From assembly GCA_036250225.1 (NCBI GenBank), contig JAPZLL010000033.1:1-64000 (forward strand): 64,000 bases of DNA, given 5' to 3'. Position 1 is the stretch's first letter; the number at the start of each line of letters is the position of its first letter. Position numbers and translations under genes: made by a program. The notes beneath the pieces are model-generated. The model saw only the letters and a list, made by a program, of their open reading frames with translations. It did not search any database and was not told the origin of the DNA. The DNA is from Cercophora sp. LCS_1. Its lineage: Eukaryota; Ascomycota; Sordariomycetes; Sordariales; Lasiosphaeriaceae. Below are positions 1 to 10,492 of the stretch, one piece after another.

Positions 1-85
1 CTGCAGGGCTTGGTGGGTCGTTGCACCCTGGGCCCAGTGATTGGTGTTCCGTAGTTGGCCCGTGCTCCCTCCTTGAGGTCATGAC

Positions 86-751
86 CTGGGTCGTGACAAT
101 GAGGCTATTATTAGGTTATTACTTGATAATGGGGCTGAAATGGAAGTGAAGGACAATGGTGGCCGAGTACCACTGGGCTTGGCTGCTTGGTATGGGTATG
201 AGGCTATTGTCAGGTTATTACTTGATAATGGGGCCGAAATGGAAGTGAAGGATAATGGTGGCCGAACACCACTGGGCTGGGCCGCTTCGAGTGGGTGTAA
301 GGCTGTTGTCAGGTTATTACTTGATAATGGGGCCAAAAAGGAAGTGAAGGATAATAGTGGCCAAACACCACTGGGCTTGGCCGCTTGGAGTGGGTGTGAG
401 GCTGCTGTCAAGATGCTGCTTGATAATGGGGCCGAAATGGAAGTGAAGGATAATAGTGGCCGAACACCACTGGGCTGGGCCGCTTGGAGTGGGTGTGAGG
501 CTGTTGTCAGGTTATTACTTGATAATGGGGCCGAAAAGGAAGTGAAGGATGATAGTGGCCAAACACCACTAGGCTTGGCCGCTTGGAGTGGGTGTGAGGC
601 TGTTGTCAGGATGCTGCTTGATAATGGGGCCGAAATGGAAGTGAAGGATAATAGTGGCCGAACGCCACTGGGCTGGGCCAATTGGCGTGGGCATAAGACT
701 ACCGTCAAGGTGCTCCTTGATAATGGGGCCGAGGGAGGTGAAGGATCATAA
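86..751 (+). pseudogene. Ankyrin-repeat gene fragment, frame broken at both ends
   Basis: Six near-identical 33-residue (99-bp) ankyrin units run from 140 to 733, each with the LLLDNGA and TPLGxAA core expected of ankyrin repeats. Homology continues upstream of the first ATG (140) to about base 86 (RDNEAIIRLLL), but a TGA at 74 closes the frame, so the N-terminus is missing or lies behind an unseen intron. At the 3' end the frame slips. After DNGA the current frame reads GGEGS and stops at 751, whereas the neighbouring frame continues with REVKDHNG, matching the next repeat, so a single-base deletion near 731-735 is likely. Ankyrin repeats bind proteins and in fungi are common C-terminal sensors of STAND proteins; no effector domain is visible here. 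The high DNA identity of the units suggests recent unit duplication. The window edge may hide more of the gene. Confidence 0.75.
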
Positions 752-863
752 TGGCTTTATATTAGGGGGCTTGATATTTACTGAACAAGGGGGTTTCTGT
801 TACGTAAGGGCGCTGGGGGTAGAGGGCGGCTGTGAGGAGTTGTTTTACAGGGTGGTTAGCTAA

Positions 864-1596
864 AGTTAGGAGTGAGTTAAAAAAAACCAGTTAGAACGCA
901 GCCTACGCGTGAAAGGGAAGCAACTCTGATAGTAGTAGCTGGAGGATGTTAGCACGCTGATTAGTTAGTGCTATGGTTACGGAGCGCATTAGCTTGACAT
1001 TTTAATAAAACGTTACCAGCACCGTCTGTTCGCACCCTCCGCGAAAGAACATGTCAGAAAGAAAGGGGTTCAGAGGCCCTGGGCCTCTGGTCAGCGAAGG
1101 CGACTAGATGCCTAGCACTCTCTGGACGCCAGTGAGCCTCAGCCACGGTGTTGGTGAAGCTGAATCCTATAGAATGATCTATAAAGGAGGTATGAATAAC
1201 TAGAACCTCCTTAAGTAATACCATCAAGCCGTTGCAACCCCCATTATTTCCATCAAATCTAGGGGGCAATGTTTCTGGAAACTTTAGCTGGGGGGACTGA
1301 AAACGGGTCTCTGAGGCTGTGTGCGGCAAGCCACGTATAAGACCGCCGTAGCTCAGGAAGAATCAGGGAAAACTCAGGACAGATCAGCCACAGCTCCAGA
1401 AGACCTGAAAGAGCTGGCGGGCATGAGATAATGGAGATTGTCTTTGCTTATGCGGGACTCGACTGCGACCAAGTTTTGCTGGGCGTGTCAGACGTGGATT
1501 GGGTGCCCCCGAGCATAGGACCTTGCCGTCTTTGAGCGCTGCCGACCTGTGCCCTTATTCCCAATTCAAGGCATCGTCAAATGGTCACTAGAAGTA
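864..1596. other. Intergenic, no gene seen
   Basis: No open frame here has recognisable protein character. The longest (1054-1329, minus) has no family resemblance and no splice partners. I see no tRNA-like fold or repeat. Confidence 0.5.
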
Positions 1597-2820
1597 TCAG
1601 ATCCCTGGCAGCTGGACCACCATACCCATATTCGGTCCAACACTCCTGTTACACAGATCCGACCAAGCACCTTCAATCCCATCCGGGCCTTGAACACCGC
1701 TCATCCACTTGACATCAACACTCCCAAACCCACCCTCCTCATAACATCTCAGCCAAGCATCATCCAACTTGCGAGTAAAATCACTCGGCAACTCAACCGT
1801 CAGCGCTTGCTCCAGCAATGCCCCGGTGTTAAGTTGCGCCTTGCCCATCTCTTTGTTTCTCGCCATTCTTTCCCGCAGCTCCCCATCCGTGTACACTTTC
1901 GGCTCCGCTCCAACCACTACAATCAAAATCTCAACATCCAACCCAGCCAAGTCGCTGACGAGTTTTTCCGTAACATCCTCTGCAGCCCCAAAATCAACAA
2001 TAACAACCCTCTCCGACTTGAACCCCGCAATCCAATCCACCACATCCTCGTCATATCTCGCCGCCCTGGTCGGCAACCCCCCTGTATGTCGCGGAACCAT
2101 CTCCGGCACAGACGTCAACTGCAGTAACGCCAACGGCCCCTCTCCACGATCCCTGTCTCTAGCCAACTCCCACGCAAAGAAACGACCCGTCTTGCTGGAC
2201 GCAGACAGGCTAGCCACCACCGCCCTTGACAGATCTGCTTCCCTGGACCAACGGCCACCAAGACCAAGCGGGTGCGTCGGCCGAGAAGTCGAAAACACGA
2301 AATGGTTCAGCAAGAATCCCGCTGTGCCGAGGAATAGCGTCTTCATGGCCATGATTTGTTTGTCTTGTGTGGGGACCTGACGGTAGCGGTTATAGATTGG
2401 CAACAGTCGAGCGCGGTGCGGGCTCTGTTCGATCCAGTGCCCCTCCGGCTCGATGGGCGCGAGGGCGAGCGTTACAGTGTGCGACGACGTCGGCCAGAGC
2501 CCGAACAGATGCGAACCAGGTTGGAGCACGGGGATGGTGCTTTCGGTAACGACGGCGTAGCCCCACGCTGGAACGATGCCCCATTCTGTGATGTCGTCGT
2601 ACGGTGGTGAAAGCGATGCAGGCGGCGGATAGGTGGACCACCAGTGCAGGGGCGTGCCGTTGCGGGCGTAGCTGAGGTTGTTGGAGGTCAGGGAGATGAG
2701 GGCTGTGCGGGCGCGGATTGATGACGGTGGGAGCGGGGTTGCATCTAGGGAGGGGGTCACGGTCACGACGGTGTGGTTGGCGTTGTTGGTTTTGGAGACG
2801 AGGTGGATTTGGGATGACAT
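1597..2820 (-). CDS. DUF2855 family protein
   Basis: Intronless 407-residue protein starting at the ATG at 2820. It resembles the fungal/bacterial DUF2855 family (PF11017). The seen features are an N-terminal beta-rich part with NGTPLHWWSTYP and GIVPAWGYAVV (residues about 55-95), the LFGLWPTSSHT stretch (about 105-115) and a C-terminal half that reads like a degenerate nucleotide-binding fold (VVIVDFGA, LIVVVGAEP). The biochemical role of DUF2855 is not established; members often sit near oxidoreductases. It lies 347 bp downstream of a P450 gene on the same strand, so shared pathway membership is possible but unproven. Full length for the family, no breaks seen. Confidence 0.85.
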   Translation of the reverse strand: MSSQIHLVSKTNNANHTVVTVTPSLDATPLPPSSIRARTALISLTSNNLSYARNGTPLHWWSTYPPPASLSPPYDDITEWGIVPAWGYAVVTESTIPVLQPGSHLFGLWPTSSHTVTLALAPIEPEGHWIEQSPHRARLLPIYNRYRQVPTQDKQIMAMKTLFLGTAGFLLNHFVFSTSRPTHPLGLGGRWSREADLSRAVVASLSASSKTGRFFAWELARDRDRGEGPLALLQLTSVPEMVPRHTGGLPTRAARYDEDVVDWIAGFKSERVVIVDFGAAEDVTEKLVSDLAGLDVEILIVVVGAEPKVYTDGELRERMARNKEMGKAQLNTGALLEQALTVELPSDFTRKLDDAWLRCYEEGGFGSVDVKWMSGVQGPDGIEGAWSDLCNRSVGPNMGMVVQLPGI

Positions 2821-3167
2821 TGCAATATCCGCGACCGTGTATTACACAATACAAGTTTGTGAAGCTGACAATTCCGTGTGAGGTTGCGCAAAGCAAGGAT
2901 TGGGCATCAATGGTCTTGTGGGGGAAAGGCGGAACATAATCCCACTGAGGATTACGACAGCTGACAAATTTTTAGTGGACGGCGGGGGGTGTTGTCATTG
3001 GTTTGAAGGATCTTCGGCTGTGCCTCAGTCGGACAGTTTCATCAAAGTTGGCAAATATTCGCCCTCACCACAGCCCGCGTTTATTCGTCAGGGCTTGGGT
3101 TCGGAGAGTTTGCCTGGGATAATATTTGCTATCAAGTTTTGTGTCCTCTTGCGTAAGGGGTGCCTTA

Positions 3168-4879
3168 TCACCTCACGCGCTTCCACCTGACCTTCATTCT
3201 ACGGTCGGGCGGCATCCCAATCGCCCCTACCCAGTGCAGGTTGTTCCTTGCGGGTCGATCAGACGGCGTTCCGTCCTCGTTTGTCCATTCAACGAATTCC
3301 ATGTCGAAGTTGTGCGCCAGTATTGCGATTGTCAACATAATCTCCTGCTTCGCAAAGAATCGACCAGGACACATGCTGAGACCGCCGCCTACCACTGGTC
3401 AGTGACAAACTTTGCGCAGGAGACAGGGATATAGCACGAACCGTATGGGAACCACGAGTGCTGTTTGCCCGCCACGGAAAACGTTGGCGTCAAAGACACC
3501 TTTCCGTCCGCGTCGGTGGTCTCAACATATTCGATGTGTCTCTGCGGCCGGAACTCGGAAGCAGGGTGGCCCGGAACACCCCACAGCTCTTCGTCATGAT
3601 GGCAAATGTCGGTCGACGCCTGAAGAATGGCGCCCTTTTCCAACACATGGCCACCCAGGTTCAAGGTATCGAGCAACAAGCGCGTAACCGGCATCGACAT
3701 GTGCAACCGCATAATCTCGAAATAAACCGACTGCAGCAGCGGCAAAGCCAGCAACTTTTGCACGTCAAAATCACGGCCTCGCCAAGCCGTCGCAATCTCC
3801 TTCCTCACCTCGGCCAACAACACCCGGTCCTGCATCAGCTCCAGCATCGACCACTCAGCGGCAGGCGTCGTGTTTCCATTCGTACCCAGCATGACCATAC
3901 TCATAACCCCACCCCCAATCATCCTGTCGGTGAGCTGGCCGTCCTCCTTTCCCCACCTGACAAACTCTTTTGCAAAACTCGACCCAAACGCCTCATCCCA
4001 ATCTTTGTCTCCCTCACCCTCACCAGCATGCAAATCCAGCCCACAATAATGATCCTGACAAATTTGTAGCAACGCGTCCCGCGTCCGCTGCGCACCCCGA
4101 TCCATCCACTTCGGCAACCCCCACACCAACCGCGATATGACGGCATCAAAATCAAACGTCATCCGGACGACCTCTGGATGCTTCTCCAGAATCCTCGTCC
4201 CGCCAAGCGTAGCGGTCGCAGCCCACGCCATATCCTCCACCACGATCTCGTGCACGCCCACCTCCTTTACTTTCCCCACCTTTGGAAACCGGCCCTCCAA
4301 TCTCTTGATAAAGAATTTCTGATACAACTCTCCCAGGAAATTCGTCTTGTGCGTCGCAGCCAAGTGATCATGTATCGTGTTGTGCATCCCCAGCCAGTAC
4401 CTATCCTTTGTGTCCTCGGTACCGGGCAGCGGCTGTTTCGCGCGCCCGGATTTATCGTTGGTGAATTTGGCCATGTCGGAGGGTGTGGCGCCCCATACGT
4501 TCTTGTAGGCCTGGAGCATAAAGTAATCCGACGAGACGGCGGGGTGGCAGCGTGAGAGGGCCTGGGTATATCGGGGGGCGTTGACGAGGTAGACTTTTTG
4601 AGGTCCGAGTTGGTAGGATATGATGTTGGCTTTGGTTTTGGCGAGGAATGCTTCGGCGCGTTTGTAGAAGAGGGAGAGGTTGGTCATGAACAGGTAGGTG
4701 TTTGTTATGTAGGGAATGAAGTCGGGCATGGGGGGTACGGTGTTGGTTTCCTTGGGGCGGAGGGTGAGGTACAGCGGGAGGAGGAGGAGGAGGAGGAGGA
4801 GGTAGGGGGAGGAGGTAAGGAGGGTGGAGAGGAGGGTCATCGGGGAGAGGGAGGGAGTAGTGATTGTTGTTGTGTTCAT
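3168..4879 (-). CDS. Cytochrome P450 monooxygenase
   Basis: Two exons, 3442-4879 and 3168-3388, with a 53-nt intron (3389-3441, GTTCGT...CTGAC...TAG), give 552 residues. Splicing restores the heme-binding loop FPYGGGLSMCPGR with its cysteine ligand; the unspliced frame would stop just before it. An N-terminal membrane anchor contains a run of leucines encoded by a (GGA)n tract on the plus strand (about 4780-4803), pointing to the endoplasmic reticulum. The ExxR pair is EIMR and the PERF-like segment is FRPQRH. The I-helix reads MVMLGTNGNTTPAAEW, so the usual acidic-Thr pair of AGxDT is replaced by Asn-rich sequence, as in CYP7/CYP8-like enzymes. I chose ATG 4879 because it precedes the anchor; the frame stays open upstream to 5341 with no P450 character. 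Substrate unknown. Confidence 0.93.
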
Positions 4880-5430
4880 TTTGGTTGTCAGTGAGATGGA
4901 GCTTGCTCTGAGAATAGACACGTGAGGTTGAGGGGTAGTGAAAAGACCCGAGGACGATGAAGTCTTTAAGGGCGCGAGTGTGGTGGATGGGAACCTTTTC
5001 GTTCCCTGCGGCATTTCAATGTGCCAAGCGTCTTGGACTCCCAACTTGGCAGTTTGCAGCGCAGATGCAACCTCATTATACACCTCAAGATTCGTGGCAT
5101 GGACTGACATGATAATGCACTGTGCCAATGGTTCTGTCGTGATAGGTGGGCGAGACGCCACCCCCGCTTTGCAATGCGCTCGAGAGCAGGGCCTTTGCAG
5201 GTACCACAAGACGGGACGGAGCGGCTCTAGGCGTTCCTTGTTATATAGCGCATTGCTATCACAACGCCACGGCCGAATCTGGTTTTGAAGTGCCATGCAC
5301 AGGGAGCTAAAGATTACAGTCACACCCACAATAACTGCCAATCGCTACCCCTCTTTTCAAGCGCTCGTTTTACGAGTTGACCCAAAAAAAGAATCAAGAA
5401 TTTGGCCTGCGGGACGGAGGATCATCACAT
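4880..5430. other. Upstream region of the P450 gene
   Basis: Probable promoter and leader of the P450 gene. Open frames here are non-conserved looking. No clear TATA box or operator was recognised. Confidence 0.4.
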
Positions 5431-5931
5431 TCAAGCCTGACAGCCCTCTGGGTCAGCAACGAGTCTAGCACATAGTTCCCTCTCGCTTGCCTTTGCCACT
5501 TCATCATCCGTGCTGTCAACCACCAGACAGCTGAGTACCACATCGGTAAGACGTCTCCACACGCCCATCTGAGCCGATCCAGGTACTCCCGACAAATCCA
5601 CCGCCTGTGCTCATACTGGTCCTCATCGTCATAGTCGGGAATATTGTTGTACCTTGAGTCAGGTTCTCATAGTTTTTCAGTCCCTTCCACAGCCTGATCC
5701 CTAAACAAGTATGCCAAGAGAGTATACGCCATACGCGTGACGATACTGGCGCTGTGGGTCCGCGTGCTTAGCAGGATGCTGATAGTAGTCCAGGGTAAAG
5801 CCGCTATTATTGATGTCGTCCCAGACGTCAGTGCCATCGAAGGGCGTTCTGACATACCATTTGCCAATGTCAAGCTTTTCGGAAACAGCCCGCACGAGAT
5901 TCCTAGCCAGTTCGAACCACAAAAGCAGCAA
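5431..5931 (-). pseudogene. C-terminal remnant of a fungal kinase-like (HeLo/HET-s associated) protein
   Basis: Read on the minus strand, fragments in different frames join into one familiar pattern. First comes RQYRHAYGVYSLGILV, the segment typical of the kinase-like domains found behind prion-inhibition/HeLo domains in moulds. Then follows NNIPDYDDEDQYEHRRW, and finally a tail containing LSCLVVDSTDDEVAKASERE that ends at the TGA at 5431-5433. At least two frame changes (around 5700 and 5655) and a further one near 5560 separate these pieces, and the N-terminal HeLo and kinase N-lobe are absent. It is therefore a decayed 3' end rather than a working gene. The family resemblance is from memory of such proteins, not from a search. 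Confidence 0.65.
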
Positions 5932-6438
5932 CCGTCTACTATATCACTTGCGAGGACTTGTCAGGTTTCAAGATGCCAATGATAAAGTAAAAGGCTACTT
6001 CAACAACTAGCTAGCTATTCAATGCAGACTTGGGGTTGAGGTAGGTATAGGGTCAGCAGTGGACCACGACCTCGACCACTGGAAGCAGAAGAAGCGAAGA
6101 GAGCTTGAACTTTCCACTCATTCTACCGGTACAATTTCAGCGAAACTCCAAGCGCCATTCAACACCTACTCAGATTATCCTAATCTAGGGTTGCAATCTA
6201 CTGAGCCTACTCCGGGTCCCAAACCGCACCAAGCAGCAGGAGAAGGGACGCCAATCGGGCCCCTGAAAAGCAGCCCAGCCACGTCATTTTTTCAGCTGAA
6301 CTACATAGTCCACTACTTGGCACAAACGCTCTCGCTGTGCGGCTTCATCTTCCGCCTTCATTTTCCAACGTTACACTGCGCAATGCTTACCTAGGTACCA
6401 AAGTATTGGCTATAGACAAGGCTTGGATCAGGATAAAA
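5932..6438. other. Intergenic upstream of membrane protein gene
   Basis: No convincing gene. It separates the kinase-like remnant from the membrane protein and probably holds the latter's promoter. Confidence 0.4.
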
Positions 6439-7790
6439 ATGACGACACCCAGCTGCAATTACACCTGGTGCAGCAACACTCGCCACACCCTCTTTAGCGA
6501 TACCCCGCACTTGAAAGCAACGGCAAACTGGAGCGACATCTGTGTCTGCGACACTCTCGAAGGCGACCCCGATATCGCCGGAATCGGGGCAGGTTCACTC
6601 ATGCTGAAGCTTTCTCACATCTGCTGACACCAACCAAGGTCATATCCGCCTTCATCGCAGCAGCCGGCTTCTCCATCCTCTCAACCGCTCTGTGCCTGCT
6701 CCTCAGCCGCCGCGCAGAAGGCGACGCTACACACCCCGACTACGACGCGCACACACAAGGGCACCAAAGGAACCCCGTTATTCTCCCCACACCACCAAAC
6801 CACTTCAACCCCATCGACCGCTTCTTCCGCAACAATGTCTGCAAACGCGCCCAGCATCTCGTGCGCCGTGCTTCTGGTGATCCCGCCATCCTAGGCGCGT
6901 GCTTCCGCGACAGCGTCCTTGCCCTCGGCGACCAACAAATCGTCACCGGCATCGCCATGATGATAGCCGCCATCGTTCGCAAGAACGATCCCGCCAAGCC
7001 CCTGTCGACATACCATTTTGTCGTCATCAGCGACCTGGTCTGGTTCTGCTCCAACGCGCATCTACTCGCGCTGCTGGTCATCCGGAGTTACGATGACAGC
7101 GCCAAGCGTGGATCCGTTCCGCGCGAAGACGAGACGCGGCGAAAGAGGAGTGCTAGAGCCACGCGGACGGTTCGAGCCGTGTTGATGACCGCGCTGGCTG
7201 GGTTCCTGGTGTATGCGTCCATTTTGGCCGACGACGTGTACCTGTTTGAGCGATTCGCATGTCCAGCGGCTTGTCTGGACACAAGTGATGACGGTAGCGG
7301 TGGGGAGCCAAGGACGTGGATGATTGTCAATATCTTTTATGTCTTTTATAATTATCCGCTTGCTATTCTCATGCTATCGCGGTCGCTTCGAAAGAGGTGG
7401 ATGGGCTTCGCGAGCGAGTCGATTCACCGAGTTGGTGGTTTGGAAAAACTCCAAGCTCGCTTGACTGATGCCGTGAAGCCGCAGTTGGTGAATCTACCTG
7501 GAGGAAAGGTGCTGGTAAGTATCACTGAGTTCTGTTTTTATTTGGTTTTGCGGGCCGCGTACTGCCTATGGACGTTCTTATCCTCTGAGACAGTTGACTT
7601 TTTGGAAGTGTCGGCTTGGTTCAGCCTTGGGATCTACTGGATTTTTCAAAGTCGGAATTATGGGCACAGTCTTGCTGGTGGGGAACAGCAGGAGGCGGAA
7701 AACTCGTGGGGGTTTGGCCAAGTTGTCCCGTGGGCGCTTCTTTTCCTGCCTTTCATGCAGTTTATGGAATCTTACGCAACACTTAGCTAG
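6439..7790 (+). CDS. Multi-pass membrane protein of unknown function
   Basis: Preferred model: exon 1 6439-6592, intron 6593-6660 (GTTCAC...GCTGAC...CAG), exon 2 6661-7790, 427 residues. The short N-terminal ectodomain is cysteine-bearing (CNYTWCSNT, ICVCDT, then GDPDIAGIG), followed by about seven hydrophobic segments: the first just after the junction, then VTGIAMMIAAIV, HFVVISDLVWFCS, a long one around ALAGFLVYASILA, NIFYVFYNYPLAILML, FCFYLVLRAAYCLW, and a last VVPWALLFLPFMQF near the C-terminus. The arrangement is familiar from fungal proteins of unknown role that begin with a Cys-rich ectodomain and end with a Trp/Phe-rich helix. The acceptor is uncertain: 6638 would retain more of the first helix but does not keep frame. 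A GTAAGT at 7515 looks like a donor, yet reading through preserves hydrophobic helices, so I do not splice there. Confidence 0.7.
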
Positions 7791-7976
7791 GAGAAAGTGC
7801 GCCAAAGTATAGAAGAAGCTTCAAGTGCATCGCATCTCAGGCAGCCAATGGCTGTACTATAACGCTGTTTCATAGGAGCTCTCTGGTTTTCACACACCAA
7901 ATTTCACCGCTTCTACGCATAACCCTGGCTGACAAAATGCCTCTACGTCTCCTTGGAACACCACTGCGTTGCTGTA

Positions 7977-8042
7977 GGGCCGGGGTTATGATGGGCGTGG
8001 TGTGTTAGAAACAAAGAATGGGGTGTGCGAAAAATAGAGCTC
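7977..8042 (+). repeat. Solo terminus of a dispersed inverted-repeat element
   Basis: About 66 bp running from GGGCCGGGGTTATG to ATGGGGTGTGCG...ATAGAGCTC. It matches both ends of the 315-bp element at 18678-18992 and another solo copy at 53885-53952. No partner end was found within the next kilobase, so this is probably a degraded copy. Confidence 0.7.
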
Positions 8043-8137
8043 TTTCACAGCGCCCCGGTATTACTCATTCGGAGTAGGGCAGGAGTCCTTCAAGGCAACA
8101 TTGTTCCAAAACGTTACTTCTACATTCTATTATCATA

Positions 8138-10072
8138 TTAATACATCGAGCATCCAAATAGGGTCATAAATGCCACCCACAACCCCCAAGAAACCCTGAT
8201 CTTCCCTCCGCTAGACACCTTGGCCCCCTCAGCCAACCCAATTCCATACGCCCCTCCGCCGCCCCACGCAGCCTCATACCCTCCCTTTCCAATCTTCACC
8301 TCAGCAACAAAAGTCCCATCCCTAAACTCGGCCTCTAGCGGTACACCCCCGACCAGATCATAAACCCTCAAATCCTCCATCTTATACTTCCCCAACACCT
8401 CTTCTCCCACATCCAACTCAACCCTGGTATGCTCAAACATGAGAGCCTGCGCCGTCCTCTCCTCCTTGAGCGCCTCCTCCAACGAAGCCGGACGCCGCGT
8501 CACATTCTGTGGCACCACATGCGTAGCATTCCACATGACCAGCTCTCCCTGAGCGGGATACACCCCGACAATCCTGCCCACAACCTGCACCGTCTTGTCC
8601 TTCACCTTCCACTCCAGGGCAGCCGCGTTCTCAACGGATACCATCCTCGCCATGGAAGCAGGGATCCCGTCCTTTCGATCCATGATTTGCATGCGCACTC
8701 CGGACGCAGACAATAATGGATTCTTCTCCGTCTCGGAGGATAGCTCAGCCAGGACGGATGCTGGTTTGCTGTTGATGGGTGACACATCCCTCCTCAAACT
8801 CCCACTTGGCGCACTTATAGTCTGAAAACCCCAGTTGCGAGGGTTCCAGATCAAGTTCGTGTCCTTTGGGAGTGTGATACCGAACTGCTCCAGCTCGTCG
8901 ATGGACCCAGTCCTGTTTTGGCTCGCCAACTCGGCGTGGACGATGGCACCGCGCAGGATACGCGCTGCGATGGGCACCGCAAAGGCACCAATGGCCGCTG
9001 GGACGGGGAGGATCTCGCCGCGTGCACTCTGGACTTTGAAACCAGGCTCTACGGCACACTTGAAGAGACGTTCGTGTTCGGCTGCTAGACCTCGAAGTTT
9101 GGTCTGTAGAGCTGCCTTATTCGGGGTCGATTTGATCAGACCGCGGATGTACGTCTCGAAATGCGGGTTCAGGTCGTTGCTGAAGTGGGATATCCCGGCG
9201 TATGTGGTGCCCCATGTTTCGGGGTCCGTGATGCCTGTCGCCTCGATGGCGAGGGAGACAAAGGGGCTCAGGGTTGTCACGGTTCCGGCCTTGAGGGCCC
9301 CGCTGATGAGCACGCCGGCGGCGGAAGCGTCTCTGGCTGCGTCGGCGACGGAGGACGCTGTGCTGGATTTTGCGGTTTGGCTAAAGACTGCTTCCTCGAA
9401 GGTAAACGAGCCGGAGAGGTTTTGACACTCGGCATCGCTAGAGGCAAAGTCCTTGACACGGTCGCAGGCCGGTTGGGCGCAGTGGCTTCGGAGACAGACA
9501 AGGTTGAGCATCTGTCCGTAGTAGCCCACTGCCAGAGGACCGTTGGTGACTGCGATGTCGTAGTTGCGCGCCATGGTGTCGACGGTCGCGCAGTCGAGAC
9601 CCTTGGGTCTGCATTCGTATGTATACCGCGACTCGCCGATCCGCACAGGTGTTTCCCACGGATCGGTGCATCCAACGCAGCTGGGCGTCGAGTCGCAGTG
9701 CGGGCTCTCGGAGACTGTGGATTTGTAACCGGCTGGACAGTCGCAGCATTTGGACTTGTACTGCCATCGCTCCCACTGGCAGATTGTGCCGTAGCAGTTG
9801 TCGCCCACGACGTTGGCTGTGGACTCGTTGGTCGAGTGGTAGATTTGCGTCTCGGAGCACGACGGCCCTTCGGAATAGTCGATGCAGCCGACGCCCCATG
9901 TCCAGTCTCCGATGGCGGGTCGGCCGCCGAGACAGTCGCCGTTGCAGCAGCAGGTTGCGCTGCCGACGGACTCGACAAAGTGGCATTGGTCAGTTTCGGT
10001 GGCGAAGCGAACTTCACCGGCCGTGACGAGTTGGCTGAGGCCCAAAAGGGCGGGAATGATTCGCAGGGCCAT
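8138..10072 (-). CDS. Secreted cysteine-rich protein, possibly GPI-anchored
   Basis: Intronless, 644 residues from the ATG at 10072. I prefer this start over the upstream in-frame ATG at 10141 because it begins directly with a signal peptide (MALRIIPALLGLSQLVTAG). The first 200 residues are cysteine-rich, with CCCNGDC, a KCCDCPAG segment and a CVGC pair, and include several probable disulfides and N-glycosylation sites. The middle is helical and alanine-rich; the C-terminal third has beta-like segments. The last 18 residues are hydrophobic (WGLWVAFMTLFG), which with a preceding small-residue stretch suggests a GPI-anchor signal. I do not recognise a named domain. Likely destination is the cell surface or wall; function unknown. 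Confidence 0.8.
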   Translation of the reverse strand: MALRIIPALLGLSQLVTAGEVRFATETDQCHFVESVGSATCCCNGDCLGGRPAIGDWTWGVGCIDYSEGPSCSETQIYHSTNESTANVVGDNCYGTICQWERWQYKSKCCDCPAGYKSTVSESPHCDSTPSCVGCTDPWETPVRIGESRYTYECRPKGLDCATVDTMARNYDIAVTNGPLAVGYYGQMLNLVCLRSHCAQPACDRVKDFASSDAECQNLSGSFTFEEAVFSQTAKSSTASSVADAARDASAAGVLISGALKAGTVTTLSPFVSLAIEATGITDPETWGTTYAGISHFSNDLNPHFETYIRGLIKSTPNKAALQTKLRGLAAEHERLFKCAVEPGFKVQSARGEILPVPAAIGAFAVPIAARILRGAIVHAELASQNRTGSIDELEQFGITLPKDTNLIWNPRNWGFQTISAPSGSLRRDVSPINSKPASVLAELSSETEKNPLLSASGVRMQIMDRKDGIPASMARMVSVENAAALEWKVKDKTVQVVGRIVGVYPAQGELVMWNATHVVPQNVTRRPASLEEALKEERTAQALMFEHTRVELDVGEEVLGKYKMEDLRVYDLVGGVPLEAEFRDGTFVAEVKIGKGGYEAAWGGGGAYGIGLAEGAKVSSGGKIRVSWGLWVAFMTLFGCSMY

Positions 10073-10492
10073 CCTCGTGACGAGAGAGCAAAGACATTGT
10101 CTCTTGAGGGTCAGGTCGGGGGATGGGGGTCGTTTTCGCATTATTATTACCTTGTTATCTTGTCGTGAGCCAGGGTGCTGCCAAAAATGGTAATGGCGTC
10201 AATGAATCGGGACATGAGGCGTCCCGATCACGGGTGAAGCTAAAACCTCATTTCACGCAGCCAATCATTGGCTTCTGGACGGCGATCAGCCCCAAGGCTT
10301 GCAAGGCCTGGACACCACCCTTTTCGAAATATTGGTTCTTGGCAAAGTCTAGACTTTCCGAACCAGACTGCTTGAACTGCCGCAAAATGTTGACTTTTCG
10401 TCGGGTTTGAGGTCTCAGTGCCGCCAGGTGAGTGATTTGCAAGCGCGGGTGATTAATAGAACATCGATCATACCCACATAGGTACCTAGATT
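10073..10492. other. Intergenic, nothing recognised
   Basis: Lies between the starts of the secreted-protein gene and the stop of the NB-ARC gene. No gene, RNA or repeat was seen. Confidence 0.4.

Noticed and set aside
79..708. Long minus-strand open frame with repeated PLLSFTSISAPLSS units
   Set aside because: It is the antisense shadow of the ankyrin repeats; the periodicity comes from the 99-bp plus-strand units.
4880..5341. Upstream extension of the P450 frame to an ATG at 5341
   Set aside because: The added residues have no P450 character and would precede the membrane anchor; the ATG at 4879 starts right at the anchor.
7515..7593. Possible second intron in the membrane-protein gene (GTAAGT...CAG)
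   Set aside because: Splicing it shifts frame and destroys the last hydrophobic helices, while reading through keeps them.
9161..10168. 335-codon plus-strand open frame opposite the secreted Cys-rich gene
   Set aside because: Lies wholly antisense to a gene with a signal peptide and ordered cysteines; no domain logic of its own.
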